Shown: one piece after another, positions 43,298 to 52,488 of the stretch
Numbering within the stretch: position 1 is the first letter of the stretch
Layout: each line of letters starts with the position of its first letter
Origin: Aquimarina algiphila
GTDB lineage: Bacteria; Bacteroidota; Bacteroidia; Flavobacteriales; Flavobacteriaceae
Direction: 5' to 3'
Length of the DNA stretch: 57,328 nt
Assembly (NCBI RefSeq): GCF_007489275.1
Contig: NZ_VLNR01000045.1
Location: forward strand, 1 to 57,328
Notes under the pieces: generated by a model
What the model was told of the DNA's origin: nothing
The model's input: only the letters and a program-made list of their open reading frames with translations
The model's database searches: none
Program-made: the position numbers and the translations under genes

Positions 43298-43756
43298 TTA
43301 TTTTATTGCTACAAAAATATCCACTTCTGCATCTCTAGGGTTCTGAGCTTCCTCTCCATAAACTTCAAAATCGGTACTATAAGTTCGATCTAAATCTGTT
43401 TCCCATATGTTTATCCATTTATCATAAATTACACCTTGAGTGATATCTCCTTTTGCAGTAAATCGAGAATACATACTTTTTTGTACTTGTACACCTGTCA
43501 TACCTTCGGGAATCGAATCCAGATTTTCTACTTTACAGCCCAACACCATAGTATAGCTTTCGGTATGATCACTTTCATAATCTGTGTATATTGCATAAAT
43601 AGAATCTTCAATTCTATTAGGTATTTTATGCATTGTTCCATCAGCCATAAATGTATCCCATAAAGCAGGAATGTCTTTTGCAAACTTTTCGTTTTTTTTA
43701 GTAGTACGCACCGAAACCCCAATAACCCAAAAAGGGTCAAGTTTTGTTTTTATCAT
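43298..43756 (-). CDS. GyrI-like effector-binding domain protein
   Basis: A 152-residue protein consisting only of a GyrI-like/AraC effector-binding (SOUL-like) domain: DPFWVIGVSVRTT at the start, then IPALWDTFMADG, YAIYTDYESDHTESYTMVLGC, VQKSMYSRFTAKGD and YSTDFEVYGEEA at the end. Stand-alone members bind small hydrophobic molecules or, in the case of SbmC/GyrI, DNA gyrase. No DNA-binding domain is present. It lies next to the locus regulator but on the opposite strand, and I see no evidence that it belongs to the locus. Confidence 0.85.
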   Translation of the reverse strand: MIKTKLDPFWVIGVSVRTTKKNEKFAKDIPALWDTFMADGTMHKIPNRIEDSIYAIYTDYESDHTESYTMVLGCKVENLDSIPEGMTGVQVQKSMYSRFTAKGDITQGVIYDKWINIWETDLDRTYSTDFEVYGEEAQNPRDAEVDIFVAIK

Positions 43757-43995
43757 GATTTTTGATTGTTAAAAATTAATACCAGGATAAAATTATATAG
43801 GTATTATGACAAGGGTGTGTCAGTAGTATTAATAACTTTAAAAAAAATCATATTGTTTGTTTAAATGTTTAAGAATTATTATGTGAAACCAAATTGTAGA
43901 GAGATAATATTTTCACTATAAACAGGGGAGAGTAGTTTGGATTTTACTGTTATTTTAGCGACATAAATTTAGAGGAAGTATTAAACCTAAAACCA

Positions 43996-44969
43996 ATGAT
44001 CAATAAATACGGTTTACTTTTCGTTTTGATGTACGCCTTATCAATTAATGGACAAGAATATAAAAAGGTATACAAAGAAGACTGTACTTTGAGAAAAGCT
44101 TTAGAAACTCCTAAAAAGGTAAAGTTATTAAGGATTCATTGTCTGGAAAAAAATGAACTATCAGAAGCTGTTGGCAATTTTACTAATTTAATAGCGATAA
44201 AGATACAGGCCAGAAATTTAGTTAGATTACCTGATATTTTGGAGAATTAGCTAACCTTATTAATATAGATATAGGTGCTTCTCAAATTGTTGAGTTACCC
44301 GAGTCCATTGGAAAATTAAAAAAGGTCAATGAATTGGAAATAAATAAGGGTAAATTAAAATCATTACCTGAATCTATTGGAAATATGAAAAGTTTGAGAG
44401 AAGTAGATTTTATGGATAATGAAATTGAATACCTCCCCAATACTATCGGAAAATTAAAAAACATAGAAAGACTACGAATTTCTTCTAATAACATTAAAAA
44501 ACTACCTAAATCTTTTGGAGGTCTGCGCTGCCTCGAATGGCTGGAAGTAGAATATAATGAACTTGGTACATTTCCTAAGTCGATAGGAAGCTTAACACAT
44601 TTACAGAAATTAGATGCTCAAAATAATGAGCTTGTCGAATTACCAAAAAGTATAGGAAAGTTAATTCATTTAGAGCGACTTGATTTGTCAGATAATAGGC
44701 TCACAGAACTTCCCGAATCTATTGGTAAATTGTCTAATTTAGAAATTTTGGACCTTGCAGAGAACGAAATTCTGGAACTTCCTGATGCTATAGGAGAACT
44801 ATCTGAGCTAATACATCTGGACTTAAGAGGTAATAAATTAACCTATTTACCAGAGAGTATTAAAAATCTAAAAAAACTAGAATATCTCGATATTCCTAAA
44901 AATCTTTTTTCCAATAAAGAGAAAGAACGTATTAAAGAGCTCATTCCCTGGTGCAATATCACATTTTAG
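43996..44969 (+). pseudogene. Leucine-rich-repeat protein gene interrupted by a frameshift
   Basis: The reading frame from ATG 43996 encodes a signal peptide (YALSINGQE) and the first repeats, then stops at 44250. A second frame continues the same protein to 44969. Inserting one T into the TTTT run at 44237-44240 turns LPDILEN-stop into LPDIFGELANLINIDIG, restoring a perfect repeat. The joined protein would have about 324 residues with some ten LRRs of about 23 residues (consensus LPESIGKLxxLExLDLxxNxL). Such LRR proteins usually mediate protein binding. It is a real one-base deletion, a sequencing error in a homopolymer or, less likely, programmed frameshifting. Confidence 0.82.
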
Positions 44970-45002
44970 AACTACTGGATTTTAAATGATTAATGTTTGA
45001 TA

Positions 45003-46196
45003 TTAGATGAATTCTAAATTCTTAAAATCTGAATTTAGAACATCGTGGCTGTCTACTTCTAGCCAATTATTTAAAATTGTAGCATATATACTTCTAAAAT
45101 CGACTGTATATTTTATATCTCCATTATCGTCAAGATTAGAGAGGTCGGGTAATTCGTTATAAATCCCTGCTTTTTTTAGAGAACCGCTAATGGCTGTCAC
45201 ATTATTGGCCGCTCCATGATCAGTTCCTCGACTTCCATTTTGTTTTACTCTTCTTCCAAATTCTGAAAAAGTTAGGATTAATGTATCATTAAAACGATTA
45301 TTCTTCTTTAGATCACTCACCAAAGCACCTATAGCTTCTGAGTATACTTTGAGTAATCTATCCTGACTATTCAATTGGTTTACATGGCTGTCGAACCCTC
45401 CTAATGAGCTATAATATACCCTTGTTTTTAAACCTGAGATTATAAAATCAGCTATAGTTTTTAGGTTTTTAGCAAAATGATGTTGAGGGTATTCGGTTGT
45501 AGTTGTATAAATTTTGGAAGTTTCATGAATATAAGAAGCAGAAGAATAGGTCTCTAACATCGTTTTGTATAGATATCCTTGATTGTCCTCGTCTAACATT
45601 TCTTTTGTAGTATTGGCAACGATATTTTTAAAAAATGGCTCTCGAGTAGTTTTATACAGTTGATTAGGATCAGAAACTGCTATACCATTCATTTGATTAC
45701 CTTTCATGGCAAGAGAAAGAGAATTATCTACTTCTACTGCTTGATATGGGTTTTGACAGTTTGAATCTAAGTATCTTCCTATCCATCCTGTATGTAAATA
45801 TTGATTTGTATCACTCGCAGTTTGCCATATATCAGTACTTCTAAAATGTGATCGATTTGGGTTTGGATACCCTACATTATTAATTATTGAAACCTGCCCC
45901 TGATCATATAGTTCTTTAATTACTTTAAGATTGTCATTAAAAGCCAGATCATTTGTTATTTTTAAAGTTTGTGTTTGTTTTTTTGCAATAGAGGGTCTTA
46001 AGTTGTGATAGATATCATTGCTAATGGGGATAATGCTGTTTAAACCATCGTTTCCACCAGAAAGTTGAATAATGATTACATTTTTATATCCAGATAATTG
46101 TTGTGGGGATAAGAACTCCATACCCTTTAAAAAAGAAGGAATCAATGTCATCCCTGATGCAAAAACTGATTGTTTTAAAAAATCTCTTCGTTTCAT
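45003..46196 (-). CDS. DUF1501 family protein (sulfatase-like fold)
   Basis: A 397-residue protein with a Tat-like start MKRRDFLKQSVFASG. The DUF1501 pattern is clear: NVIIIQLSGGNDGLNSIIP, RSHFRSTDIWQTAS, GGFDSHVNQ, LILTFSEFGRRVKQNGSRGTDHG and a C-terminal DFRSIYATILNNWL. The family has an alkaline-phosphatase/sulfatase-like fold but no proven reaction. It is nearly always next to a DUF1800 gene, as here (10 bp downstream), implying a shared unknown function in the periplasm or on the surface. Confidence 0.92.
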   Translation of the reverse strand: MKRRDFLKQSVFASGMTLIPSFLKGMEFLSPQQLSGYKNVIIIQLSGGNDGLNSIIPISNDIYHNLRPSIAKKQTQTLKITNDLAFNDNLKVIKELYDQGQVSIINNVGYPNPNRSHFRSTDIWQTASDTNQYLHTGWIGRYLDSNCQNPYQAVEVDNSLSLAMKGNQMNGIAVSDPNQLYKTTREPFFKNIVANTTKEMLDEDNQGYLYKTMLETYSSASYIHETSKIYTTTTEYPQHHFAKNLKTIADFIISGLKTRVYYSSLGGFDSHVNQLNSQDRLLKVYSEAIGALVSDLKKNNRFNDTLILTFSEFGRRVKQNGSRGTDHGAANNVTAISGSLKKAGIYNELPDLSNLDDNGDIKYTVDFRSIYATILNNWLEVDSHDVLNSDFKNLEFI

Positions 46197-46206
46197 ATTT
46201 TTTGAC

Positions 46207-47601
46207 TTAGCAAAGTTGATATTCAGGTAGACTTAATAATTCGACAATAAAATTTTTAGTGTCTGATGAATCCAAATCCTTCAACACTTTTTTTGCAATT
46301 TTAGACGGTTCTGGTTGAAGTATGTAGTGTGATAATGTTATTTTATCTTTTTGATCTAAACCTGACATAAAGTTATCCCAATCGGGGGTGGCTTTTACTT
46401 TTTTCTCGATTTGAGTTTTCATTTTTTGATAATACTTCTGTTTCATCATTACGTTCTCAGGCATATCACCTTTATCATTCCACTCTATAATACCGCTATT
46501 AAGTATTACTGATGCTAATTTAAGACGTAGCATTAGGGTAGAATTATCTATCCAGGTTTTTCCACCAGGCCATCCTGCAACATTAGGTGGAAAAAATAGC
46601 ATCTGATTTAGTTTGCGTTGTAGATATAGTATTACTTTAGGGTCATCATACTTTACTTTGAAAGGCCTGTTAAGACCTACCATGAGTTCTATCGGAGATT
46701 TAATCTTCACTCCAATATTTTTTGTGTTGTAAAACCAATTACTTTCAATTGTAGATTGTATTAATACCCTTAGGTCATAATCAGAGTTATATAAAATATC
46801 AGACAATTGTTTTATGCGATCTTGATCTGGTATCGGATTTACAAAATACTGATAGAATTTTTTGGTAATATATTGAGCTGTTTGTTTTTCTTTTAAGAGT
46901 ATCTTGATAACATCTTCACCTGTAAAGTCACCTGTTTTTCCTAAAACTGTCTTTGTTCCATAATCATGATGATTACTTCTAAAAATAAAAGCTCCGTCTT
47001 TCTTAAAATTCCATCCTGTAAAGGCTCTAGCAGCTTCTTTAATATCTTTTTCAGTATAGCCATTATCTCTACCTAGTGTAAAAAGTTCCATAACTTCCCG
47101 AGCAAAATTTTCATTAGGGTGATTTTTTCGATTTTGACGATTATTTAGAAAAATTAGCATGGCTGGAGATTTAGAAACTTCCATTAACATGTCTCCAAAA
47201 TTTCCTAATGCATGTTTACGGATGATGTTATTGAGATGTATACAAACTCTTGGCATTTTAAGTCTAACCGCAAAATGATTATGAAAAAATAATGTCATTT
47301 TCTCACGTAAAATTTCTTCTGTTGTCGTTAATTGAGTGAACCAAATAATATTAAGTTCATTCATTTTTTTTCTTTGGAGCTTCCGTAGCTTTTTTCTTTC
47401 TTCTTTGGATAATTCTGAAGGATTTTTCTCTAATGCTCCGAGATCCATTGTTAATGCAGTACTCTGCCTACTTTCTGAAAATAGTTGATCTATAATTTGT
47501 CTTTTGGATAATATTCTTGCTGTCTTTAATTGTGATGGTGAAATTCCAAAACCAAATCGCCAGTATAGATGTTGAATTTCTTTGTCACTTAATGTATTCA
47601 T
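46207..47601 (-). CDS. DUF1800 family protein
   Basis: A 464-residue protein beginning with QHLYWRFGFGISPSQL, the usual DUF1800 opening (a helix followed by R-x-GFG). Further family segments are KMTLFFHNHFAVRL, NFAREVMELFTLGRDNGYTEKDIKEAARAF (seen as FAREVMELFTLG), FTGWNF, PIELMVGLNRPF and PPNVAGWPGGKTWIDNSTL. The function is unknown; it always pairs with DUF1501 proteins, as here. No clear signal peptide is visible in this copy. It is the first gene of the pair. Confidence 0.92.
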   Translation of the reverse strand: MNTLSDKEIQHLYWRFGFGISPSQLKTARILSKRQIIDQLFSESRQSTALTMDLGALEKNPSELSKEERKKLRKLQRKKMNELNIIWFTQLTTTEEILREKMTLFFHNHFAVRLKMPRVCIHLNNIIRKHALGNFGDMLMEVSKSPAMLIFLNNRQNRKNHPNENFAREVMELFTLGRDNGYTEKDIKEAARAFTGWNFKKDGAFIFRSNHHDYGTKTVLGKTGDFTGEDVIKILLKEKQTAQYITKKFYQYFVNPIPDQDRIKQLSDILYNSDYDLRVLIQSTIESNWFYNTKNIGVKIKSPIELMVGLNRPFKVKYDDPKVILYLQRKLNQMLFFPPNVAGWPGGKTWIDNSTLMLRLKLASVILNSGIIEWNDKGDMPENVMMKQKYYQKMKTQIEKKVKATPDWDNFMSGLDQKDKITLSHYILQPEPSKIAKKVLKDLDSSDTKNFIVELLSLPEYQLC

Positions 47602-47698
47602 AATAGCAGGTTTATATCTAGGACTTATAATATTGTAAATGGTTTAATGATACTTCTGTTTATTTTTTAAAAAGAAGAATATTTGTTAAGATGTTGTA

Positions 47699-47733
47699 AT
47701 AAAAAAGCTCTTCATTTTTTGAAGAGCTTTTTT
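47699..47733. terminator. Intrinsic terminator, usable in both directions
   Basis: AAAAAGCTCTTC pairs with GAAGAGCTTTTT with a T-run on each side, ending the jelly-roll lipoprotein gene on the minus strand. Confidence 0.88.
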
Positions 47734-47754
47734 ATATTGTTTTTTATGATCGTA

Positions 47755-48570
47755 TTACTCACATTTTATTTCGCTTTTAACAGCGTTGTCTTTTATAGCC
47801 GTTTCTTGTGTTACGCCTTCTGTAAATAATACAAACTTGTCGACCCCATGTCCTTTTGATCTTCCTGAGATTTCAATTGTATAATCCCCAGCACTATCAA
47901 AGACCACAAAAATATTGTGCCCATCATTATCACTTGTAGAAGATTGCCAATGCCATTTACTAGCTTTATTCATATAAATTTTAAACCACCCATCTTTACC
48001 TGATCCATTGGGTGTAGTTGATGTTTGTCCATTACTCTCAGGAATAGGGTCTAGTGTGGTGCCTTTTGGATATACGATATGTCCATCACCTTTTTGTCCG
48101 TAAAAATGTTTTGCATCAGGGATTCTCAACCAGGAATCATTATGTTCAGAACCATTTGTCCCAATTGTAATATAAGAACGCCATATGAATCGATATGTTC
48201 CTGGTTTTGTAATTCTAATTTTGTACGATAACAGTCCTTCTCCTGGTTTACCAAGGAAATCCGTACCATTCCATACCAAATAACCATCTCCAGAAAATTC
48301 AGAAAGGCTTTTTGTTAATTCCCAAGGAGTACCAGAAAAATTTCCATTTTCTGATTCTACAATAAGTAAACCGTCTTTTTCTGTAAATATTGCAGTTTTT
48401 CCACTCTCACATTCTCCATTATTAGGATTGACGTCGGGAGTAGTGGGTGTTGGAGTAGGTGTTACTTCTTCTCCTGTTTCTTCAGGTTCTTCACTGTCGT
48501 CACTACTGCATGATATTAGCACTGTGAAAAGAAAAAAGTATAGGATGTACTTTAGATTTTTGGCGATCAT
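47755..48570 (-). CDS. Lipoprotein with a jelly-roll-like C-terminal domain
   Basis: A 271-residue lipoprotein (VLISC, Cys21), followed by a Ser/Asp/Glu-rich and Pro-Thr linker (about 22-55) suggesting surface display. The rest looks like a single beta jelly-roll resembling carbohydrate-binding modules: LIVESENGNFSG, SGDGYLVWNGTDFLG, LLSYKIRITKPGTYRFIWRS, NDSWLRIPDA and FDSAGDYTIEISGRSKGHGV. No catalytic residues are apparent, so binding of a glycan is the best guess. It has its own promoter region and terminator, and is not part of the polysaccharide locus. Confidence 0.7.
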   Translation of the reverse strand: MIAKNLKYILYFFLFTVLISCSSDDSEEPEETGEEVTPTPTPTTPDVNPNNGECESGKTAIFTEKDGLLIVESENGNFSGTPWELTKSLSEFSGDGYLVWNGTDFLGKPGEGLLSYKIRITKPGTYRFIWRSYITIGTNGSEHNDSWLRIPDAKHFYGQKGDGHIVYPKGTTLDPIPESNGQTSTTPNGSGKDGWFKIYMNKASKWHWQSSTSDNDGHNIFVVFDSAGDYTIEISGRSKGHGVDKFVLFTEGVTQETAIKDNAVKSEIKCE

Positions 48571-48701
48571 AATTTAGGGTTTTAGTTAAGGTTAAGAACT
48601 CAATTTAGGGCGTTTTAGTATTTTTTTATTAATGGTGTTTTGTTTTTTTATAGAATTAGCCAAAAGTTGTTCATATAAATTCATTTGTTATAGTGACAGG
48701 T

Positions 48702-49100
48702 TTAATTAGAGGATTTTTTTTCAATCAAATCCCATGTGTTGCCATACAAATCTTCAAAAACGACTACCGTTCCATAGATTTCTTCTCTAGGTTCTTCTCG
48801 AAATAAAACACCTTTAGATTTCATGTTATTATAATCTCTCCAGAAATCATCTGTATGTAGAAATAAGAAAACTCGCCCTCCAGTTTGAAAACCAACAGCC
48901 TTTTCCTGTGAAGATGATGCAGCTTGAGCTAATAGGATATGAGTTTCAGCTTGTTTATTAGGAGCAATGAGTACCCAGCGTTTTTCGTCATTTAGAATAC
49001 TATCTTCTATTAAAACAAAATTAAGTTTTTCGGTATAAAATTGAATAGCCTCATCATAATCTTTGACTACTAGTGAGAGAGCTCCTATTGTACGTTTCAT
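48702..49100 (-). CDS. VOC family (glyoxalase/bleomycin resistance-like) protein
   Basis: About 132 residues from ATG 49100 (MKRTIGALSLVVKDYDEAIQ); an upstream ATG at 49124 would add eight residues. Two beta-alpha-beta-beta-beta modules are visible, the first with VKDYDEAIQFYTEKLNFVL, and the second ends VVFEDLYGNTWDLIEK, where the Glu/Asp pattern often holds the metal ligand. VOC proteins bind metals and small molecules; lactoylglutathione lyase, dioxygenase and resistance roles all occur, and none can be chosen here. Confidence 0.88.
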   Translation of the reverse strand: MKRTIGALSLVVKDYDEAIQFYTEKLNFVLIEDSILNDEKRWVLIAPNKQAETHILLAQAASSSQEKAVGFQTGGRVFLFLHTDDFWRDYNNMKSKGVLFREEPREEIYGTVVVFEDLYGNTWDLIEKKSSN

Positions 49101-49188
49101 CAGTTCGTGTTTATGATTTATCAAGAGTAAAATGAACTCTGAATTGATTATTAGAGAGTGTTAAATTAGTGGGATCTATTTTAAGAGA

Positions 49189-49644
49189 CTATTTTACACG
49201 TACCGTATCTGGGACTAATCCAGTATAATCCCCGCCATGTCGAATCACATCACGAACTATAGATGAAGAGATATAACTTTTACCAGAAGACGTTAATAGA
49301 AATACAGTTTCTATCTCAGACATTTTTCTATTCGTATGGGCAATTGCCTTTTCAAACTCAAAATCTCCGGGGTTTCGGAGTCCTCTAAGGATAAAATTGG
49401 CATTTTGTTGTTTGCAAAAGTCTACAGTTAATCCTTCATAGGTCATCACTTTAATCTTAGATTCGTTTTTAAACGCTTCTTCCATAAAGTACTTTCGTTC
49501 TTCTAGAGAGAACATATATTTTTTTTCGGCATTTATACCTATAGCAAGAATAATTTCATCAAAAAGTGTAAGGCCTCTTTCTATAATATCATAGTGCCCC
49601 AGAGTTATTGGATCAAAGGATCCCGGAAAAACAGCTCTTCTCAT
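49189..49644 (-). CDS. coaD: Pantetheine-phosphate adenylyltransferase
   Basis: A 151-residue cytoplasmic nucleotidyltransferase that makes dephospho-CoA from 4-phosphopantetheine and ATP, the fourth step of coenzyme A synthesis. It begins RRAVFPGSFDPITLGHYDII, with the TxGH (T-L-G-H) ATP motif, and has FILRGLRNPGDFEFE and the C-terminal ISSSIVRDVIRHGGDYTGLVP, whose ISSS segment binds ATP. It lies 72 bp downstream of ddl on the same strand, a gene order common in Flavobacteriaceae. Confidence 0.96.
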   Translation of the reverse strand: MRRAVFPGSFDPITLGHYDIIERGLTLFDEIILAIGINAEKKYMFSLEERKYFMEEAFKNESKIKVMTYEGLTVDFCKQQNANFILRGLRNPGDFEFEKAIAHTNRKMSEIETVFLLTSSGKSYISSSIVRDVIRHGGDYTGLVPDTVRVK

Positions 49645-49716
49645 GAGTGAGTATTGATTGTTGTATTCACAAAGATAAATGAATTTATCATTTAAGAAAT
49701 TAGAAAATATAAATCA

Positions 49717-50712
49717 CTAGTTAATACTTCTATTTTTTGCTGTTAAGCAAGATTCTATAGCATTAGAAAATAATTCTTGCAAATTAATTCCTGCTTTATG
49801 AGCTTGCTGAGGAAGAATGCTGGCCTCACTTAATCCAGGATTTGTATTCATTTCTACAAAATAAGGTTCGCCGTGATGAAAAATATATTCACTTCTAGAA
49901 AATCCTTTCATTTTTAGAATTTGATACACTTTTAGTGCCAGGTCCTTAACTTTTTTGGTATCTTCTTCAGACAAACGTGCTGGAGTAATTTCTTCAGATT
50001 TTCCTAAATATTTTGCTTCATAATCAAAGAATTCATTTTCTGTTACAATTTCTGTGATTGGCAGTACAACATCTTTTCCGTTATGTTGAATGACCCCAAC
50101 AGAAACCTCAGTTCCACTTAAAAAAGATTCGATGATAATTTCATCATCTTCTTTATAAGCGATTTCTATTGCAGGAAGTAATTCTGCTTCAGTTTTCACT
50201 TTGGATACGCCATAACTGCTACCAGCTTTATTAGCTTTTACAAAACAAGGTAATCCAACAGTGTCCAAAATAGTTTTGCTATCAATATGATCTCCTTGGT
50301 TTAAAAAATAATTAGTTGCAGTAGGTATTCCGTAAGGTTTTAAGGTACTGATACAATCACGTTTATTGAATGTAAGTGCAGCCTGATAAAAATCACAAGC
50401 AGTTTGCGGAATTCCTATTAAATCAAAATAAGCTTGAAGCAAACCATCTTCACCAGGTGTACCGTGAACTGTATTAAAAGCAGCATCAAAAATAATTTTT
50501 GTCCCATCTAAAGTTAATGAGAAATCATTTTTGTCTATGGGATGTTTTTGGTCATTATCATCTACATAGTACCAATTGTCCTTAGTAATGTGAATGCGAT
50601 AAGGGATATATTGGTCTCTATCAAGTTTATTATAGACTACATTTCCGCTTTGGATAGAGATTTCAAATTCGCTTGAATATCCTCCCATCAAAATGGCGAT
50701 GTTTTTCTTCAT
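49717..50712 (-). CDS. ddl: D-alanine--D-alanine ligase
   Basis: A 331-residue ATP-grasp enzyme that joins two D-alanines for the peptidoglycan pentapeptide. Visible segments are NIAILMGGYSSEFEISIQSG at the N terminus, NTVHGTPGEDGLLQAYFDL, LPCFVKANKAGSSYGV (ATP-grasp loop), IIIESFLSGTEVSVGVI and FVEMNTNPGLSEASILP, containing the metal-binding Glu and Asn. Start ATG 50712 lies 95 bp from the divergent PASTA gene. Together they fit the cell-wall-related context of the neighbourhood. Confidence 0.96.
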   Translation of the reverse strand: MKKNIAILMGGYSSEFEISIQSGNVVYNKLDRDQYIPYRIHITKDNWYYVDDNDQKHPIDKNDFSLTLDGTKIIFDAAFNTVHGTPGEDGLLQAYFDLIGIPQTACDFYQAALTFNKRDCISTLKPYGIPTATNYFLNQGDHIDSKTILDTVGLPCFVKANKAGSSYGVSKVKTEAELLPAIEIAYKEDDEIIIESFLSGTEVSVGVIQHNGKDVVLPITEIVTENEFFDYEAKYLGKSEEITPARLSEEDTKKVKDLALKVYQILKMKGFSRSEYIFHHGEPYFVEMNTNPGLSEASILPQQAHKAGINLQELFSNAIESCLTAKNRSIN

Positions 50713-50778
50713 TGATTGGCTTTTGAAAACAAAAATATCATTTCTCTAATAAGAAAAGCGTAAAACTTTCCGTTTTTA

Positions 50779-50786
50779 TATATTTG
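50779..50786 (+). promoter_or_regulatory. Candidate -7 box of the PASTA gene
   Basis: TATATTTG matches TAnnTTTG exactly and lies 21 bp before the ATG at 50808. The -33 region is poor. Confidence 0.4.
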
Positions 50787-50807
50787 TCCAAATTATATAA
50801 TGTATTT

Positions 50808-51404
50808 ATGAGCGTATTTATCAATTTTCTCAAGGACCTTTTTAAGTTTGTTTATAGTAAAATATTCTTGATTCAACTGGTGATAGCAGTTGCGATGATT
50901 GCTATTCTCTCATATGTAGCACTACAGTGGTTAGAAGGTACTACAAATCATGATCAACGTATTGTAGTACCAAGTTTAAGTAAAAAGACTTTGGATGAAG
51001 TAGGAAAAGTACTTGAAGAAAAAGATTTGAGATACGAAGTTCAGGATTCTGCGAGTTTTAACCCGGACTTTCCTAGATATTCTGTTATTGAACAAAATCC
51101 AGTTGCAGGTAGTGAAGTAAAAGAAAACCGTAAGATATATGTGACTTTAAACCCATCAGGTTATCGTAAGATAGAAGTGCCAGAAGTAATACAAAGAACA
51201 AGAAGGCAGGCAGAACCAAAATTAATTGCTCTTGGTTTTAAAATAGGCACTGTTACATATCAGCCAAATATCGCAAGAGATATGGTTTTAGAACTAAGGC
51301 ATAAAGGAAAAAGACTAAAGCCAGGAACTAAACTAATGAAAACTTCTACCATAGATTTGGTACTAGGGGATGGAAAAAGAGGGACAATAAACCTTTCCAA
51401 TTAA
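50808..51404 (+). CDS. Membrane-anchored PASTA domain protein
   Basis: A 198-residue protein from ATG 50808 (MSVFINFLKDLFK); an upstream TTG at 50784 overlaps the -7 box and is unlikely. A membrane helix (about 20-42) precedes two PASTA domains (about 50-115 and 118-195): VPSLSKKTLDEVGKVLEEK with YSVIEQNPVAGSEVKENRKI, then VPEVIQRTRRQAEPKLIALG with KPGTKL. PASTA domains bind peptidoglycan fragments, usually on serine/threonine kinases or PBPs; here there is no kinase. It lies 5' of an rluD-type gene and is divergent from ddl, fitting a cell-wall role. Confidence 0.88.
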   Translation: MSVFINFLKDLFKFVYSKIFLIQLVIAVAMIAILSYVALQWLEGTTNHDQRIVVPSLSKKTLDEVGKVLEEKDLRYEVQDSASFNPDFPRYSVIEQNPVAGSEVKENRKIYVTLNPSGYRKIEVPEVIQRTRRQAEPKLIALGFKIGTVTYQPNIARDMVLELRHKGKRLKPGTKLMKTSTIDLVLGDGKRGTINLSN

Positions 51405-51415
51405 TATAAAATATT

Positions 51416-52465
51416 TTGGAGGAAAACTTGAACATAGAAGATTTTGATACTACCGATGATGATTTATATGAGCATTACCGTTTTGTTGCAGGTGCGGGAC
51501 AGGTTCCTTTGCGGGTAGATAAATTTTTAATGAATTTTGTTGAAAACGCAACTAGAAATAAGATTCAACAAGCGGCTAAAGATGGTAGCGTATTTGTGAA
51601 TGATATAGCCGTTAAATCAAATCATAAAGTAAAACCTAACGATGTAGTTCGGGTATTATTTTCACATCCTCCTTACGAAAATCTATTAACTCCAGAAGAT
51701 ATACCACTGGATATTGTGTATGAAGATGATGCCTTGCTTGTGGTTAATAAACCAGCAGGGATGGTTGTACATCCTGGTCATGGAAATTATTCAGGAACTT
51801 TAATTAATGCTTTAATTTATCATTTTGATAATCTACCTAATAATAGTAGTAATCGTCCTGGATTAGTACATCGTATTGACAAGGATACCAGTGGATTACT
51901 CGTAGTTGCTAAAACAGAGGAGGCAATGACTCATTTGTCAAAGCAATTCTTTAATAAAACCAGTGAAAGAGAATATGTGGCTATTGTATGGGGAAATATT
52001 AGCGAAGAGGAGGGGACTATAGAAGGTAATATAGGTCGTCACCCTAAGAATAGATTACAGAATACTGTTTTTGAAGGAGAAGAGGAAGAAAAAGGGAAAC
52101 CTGCAATTACTCATTATAAAGTTATTGAACGATTAGGGTATGCTACCCTAGTTTCGTGTACACTTGAAACAGGAAGAACTCATCAAATAAGAGTGCATAT
52201 GAAACATATTGGTCATACGCTTTTTAATGATGAACGCTATGGAGGAGATAAAATATTAAAAGGTACTACATTTACTAAATACAGACAGTTTGTCGAAAAT
52301 TGCTTTAAAATTTTACCTCGACAAGCTTTACATGCCAGAACTCTTGGTTTTGAACACCCGATAACCGGAAAAAAAATGCATTTCGAAACTCCTATTCCTG
52401 ATGACATCCAACACTGTGTAGAGCGATGGAGGAATTATGCCAAAAATCAATTAGCTGGTGATTAA
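51416..52465 (+). CDS. rluD: RluA/RluD family 23S rRNA pseudouridine synthase
   Basis: An approximately 349-residue enzyme converting uridines of 23S rRNA to pseudouridine. An S4 RNA-binding domain (about 28-95, LRVDKFLMNFVENATRNKIQ) precedes the catalytic domain with GLVHRIDKDTSGLLVVAKT, whose Asp is the nucleophile, and SCTLETGRTHQIRVHMKHIG. The start is uncertain: TTG 51416 or TTG 51428 (preceded by GGAGGA); no ATG or GTG fits. It follows the PASTA gene by 11 bp, so the two form an operon. Site specificity (RluD-like positions 1911/1915/1917) is an inference from length and domain order. Confidence 0.92.
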   Translation: MEENLNIEDFDTTDDDLYEHYRFVAGAGQVPLRVDKFLMNFVENATRNKIQQAAKDGSVFVNDIAVKSNHKVKPNDVVRVLFSHPPYENLLTPEDIPLDIVYEDDALLVVNKPAGMVVHPGHGNYSGTLINALIYHFDNLPNNSSNRPGLVHRIDKDTSGLLVVAKTEEAMTHLSKQFFNKTSEREYVAIVWGNISEEEGTIEGNIGRHPKNRLQNTVFEGEEEEKGKPAITHYKVIERLGYATLVSCTLETGRTHQIRVHMKHIGHTLFNDERYGGDKILKGTTFTKYRQFVENCFKILPRQALHARTLGFEHPITGKKMHFETPIPDDIQHCVERWRNYAKNQLAGD

Positions 52466-52488
52466 GATAAACCTTTAATACCTACATC

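Noticed and set aside
44221..44260. Programmed ribosomal frameshift in the LRR gene
   Set aside because: The run is only four T residues with no classic slippery heptamer or strong downstream stem, so simple deletion or sequencing error is more likely.
44282..44494. Minus-strand 70-residue open frame in the LRR gene
   Set aside because: It is the complement of the repetitive LRR coding sequence and shows no independent gene features.
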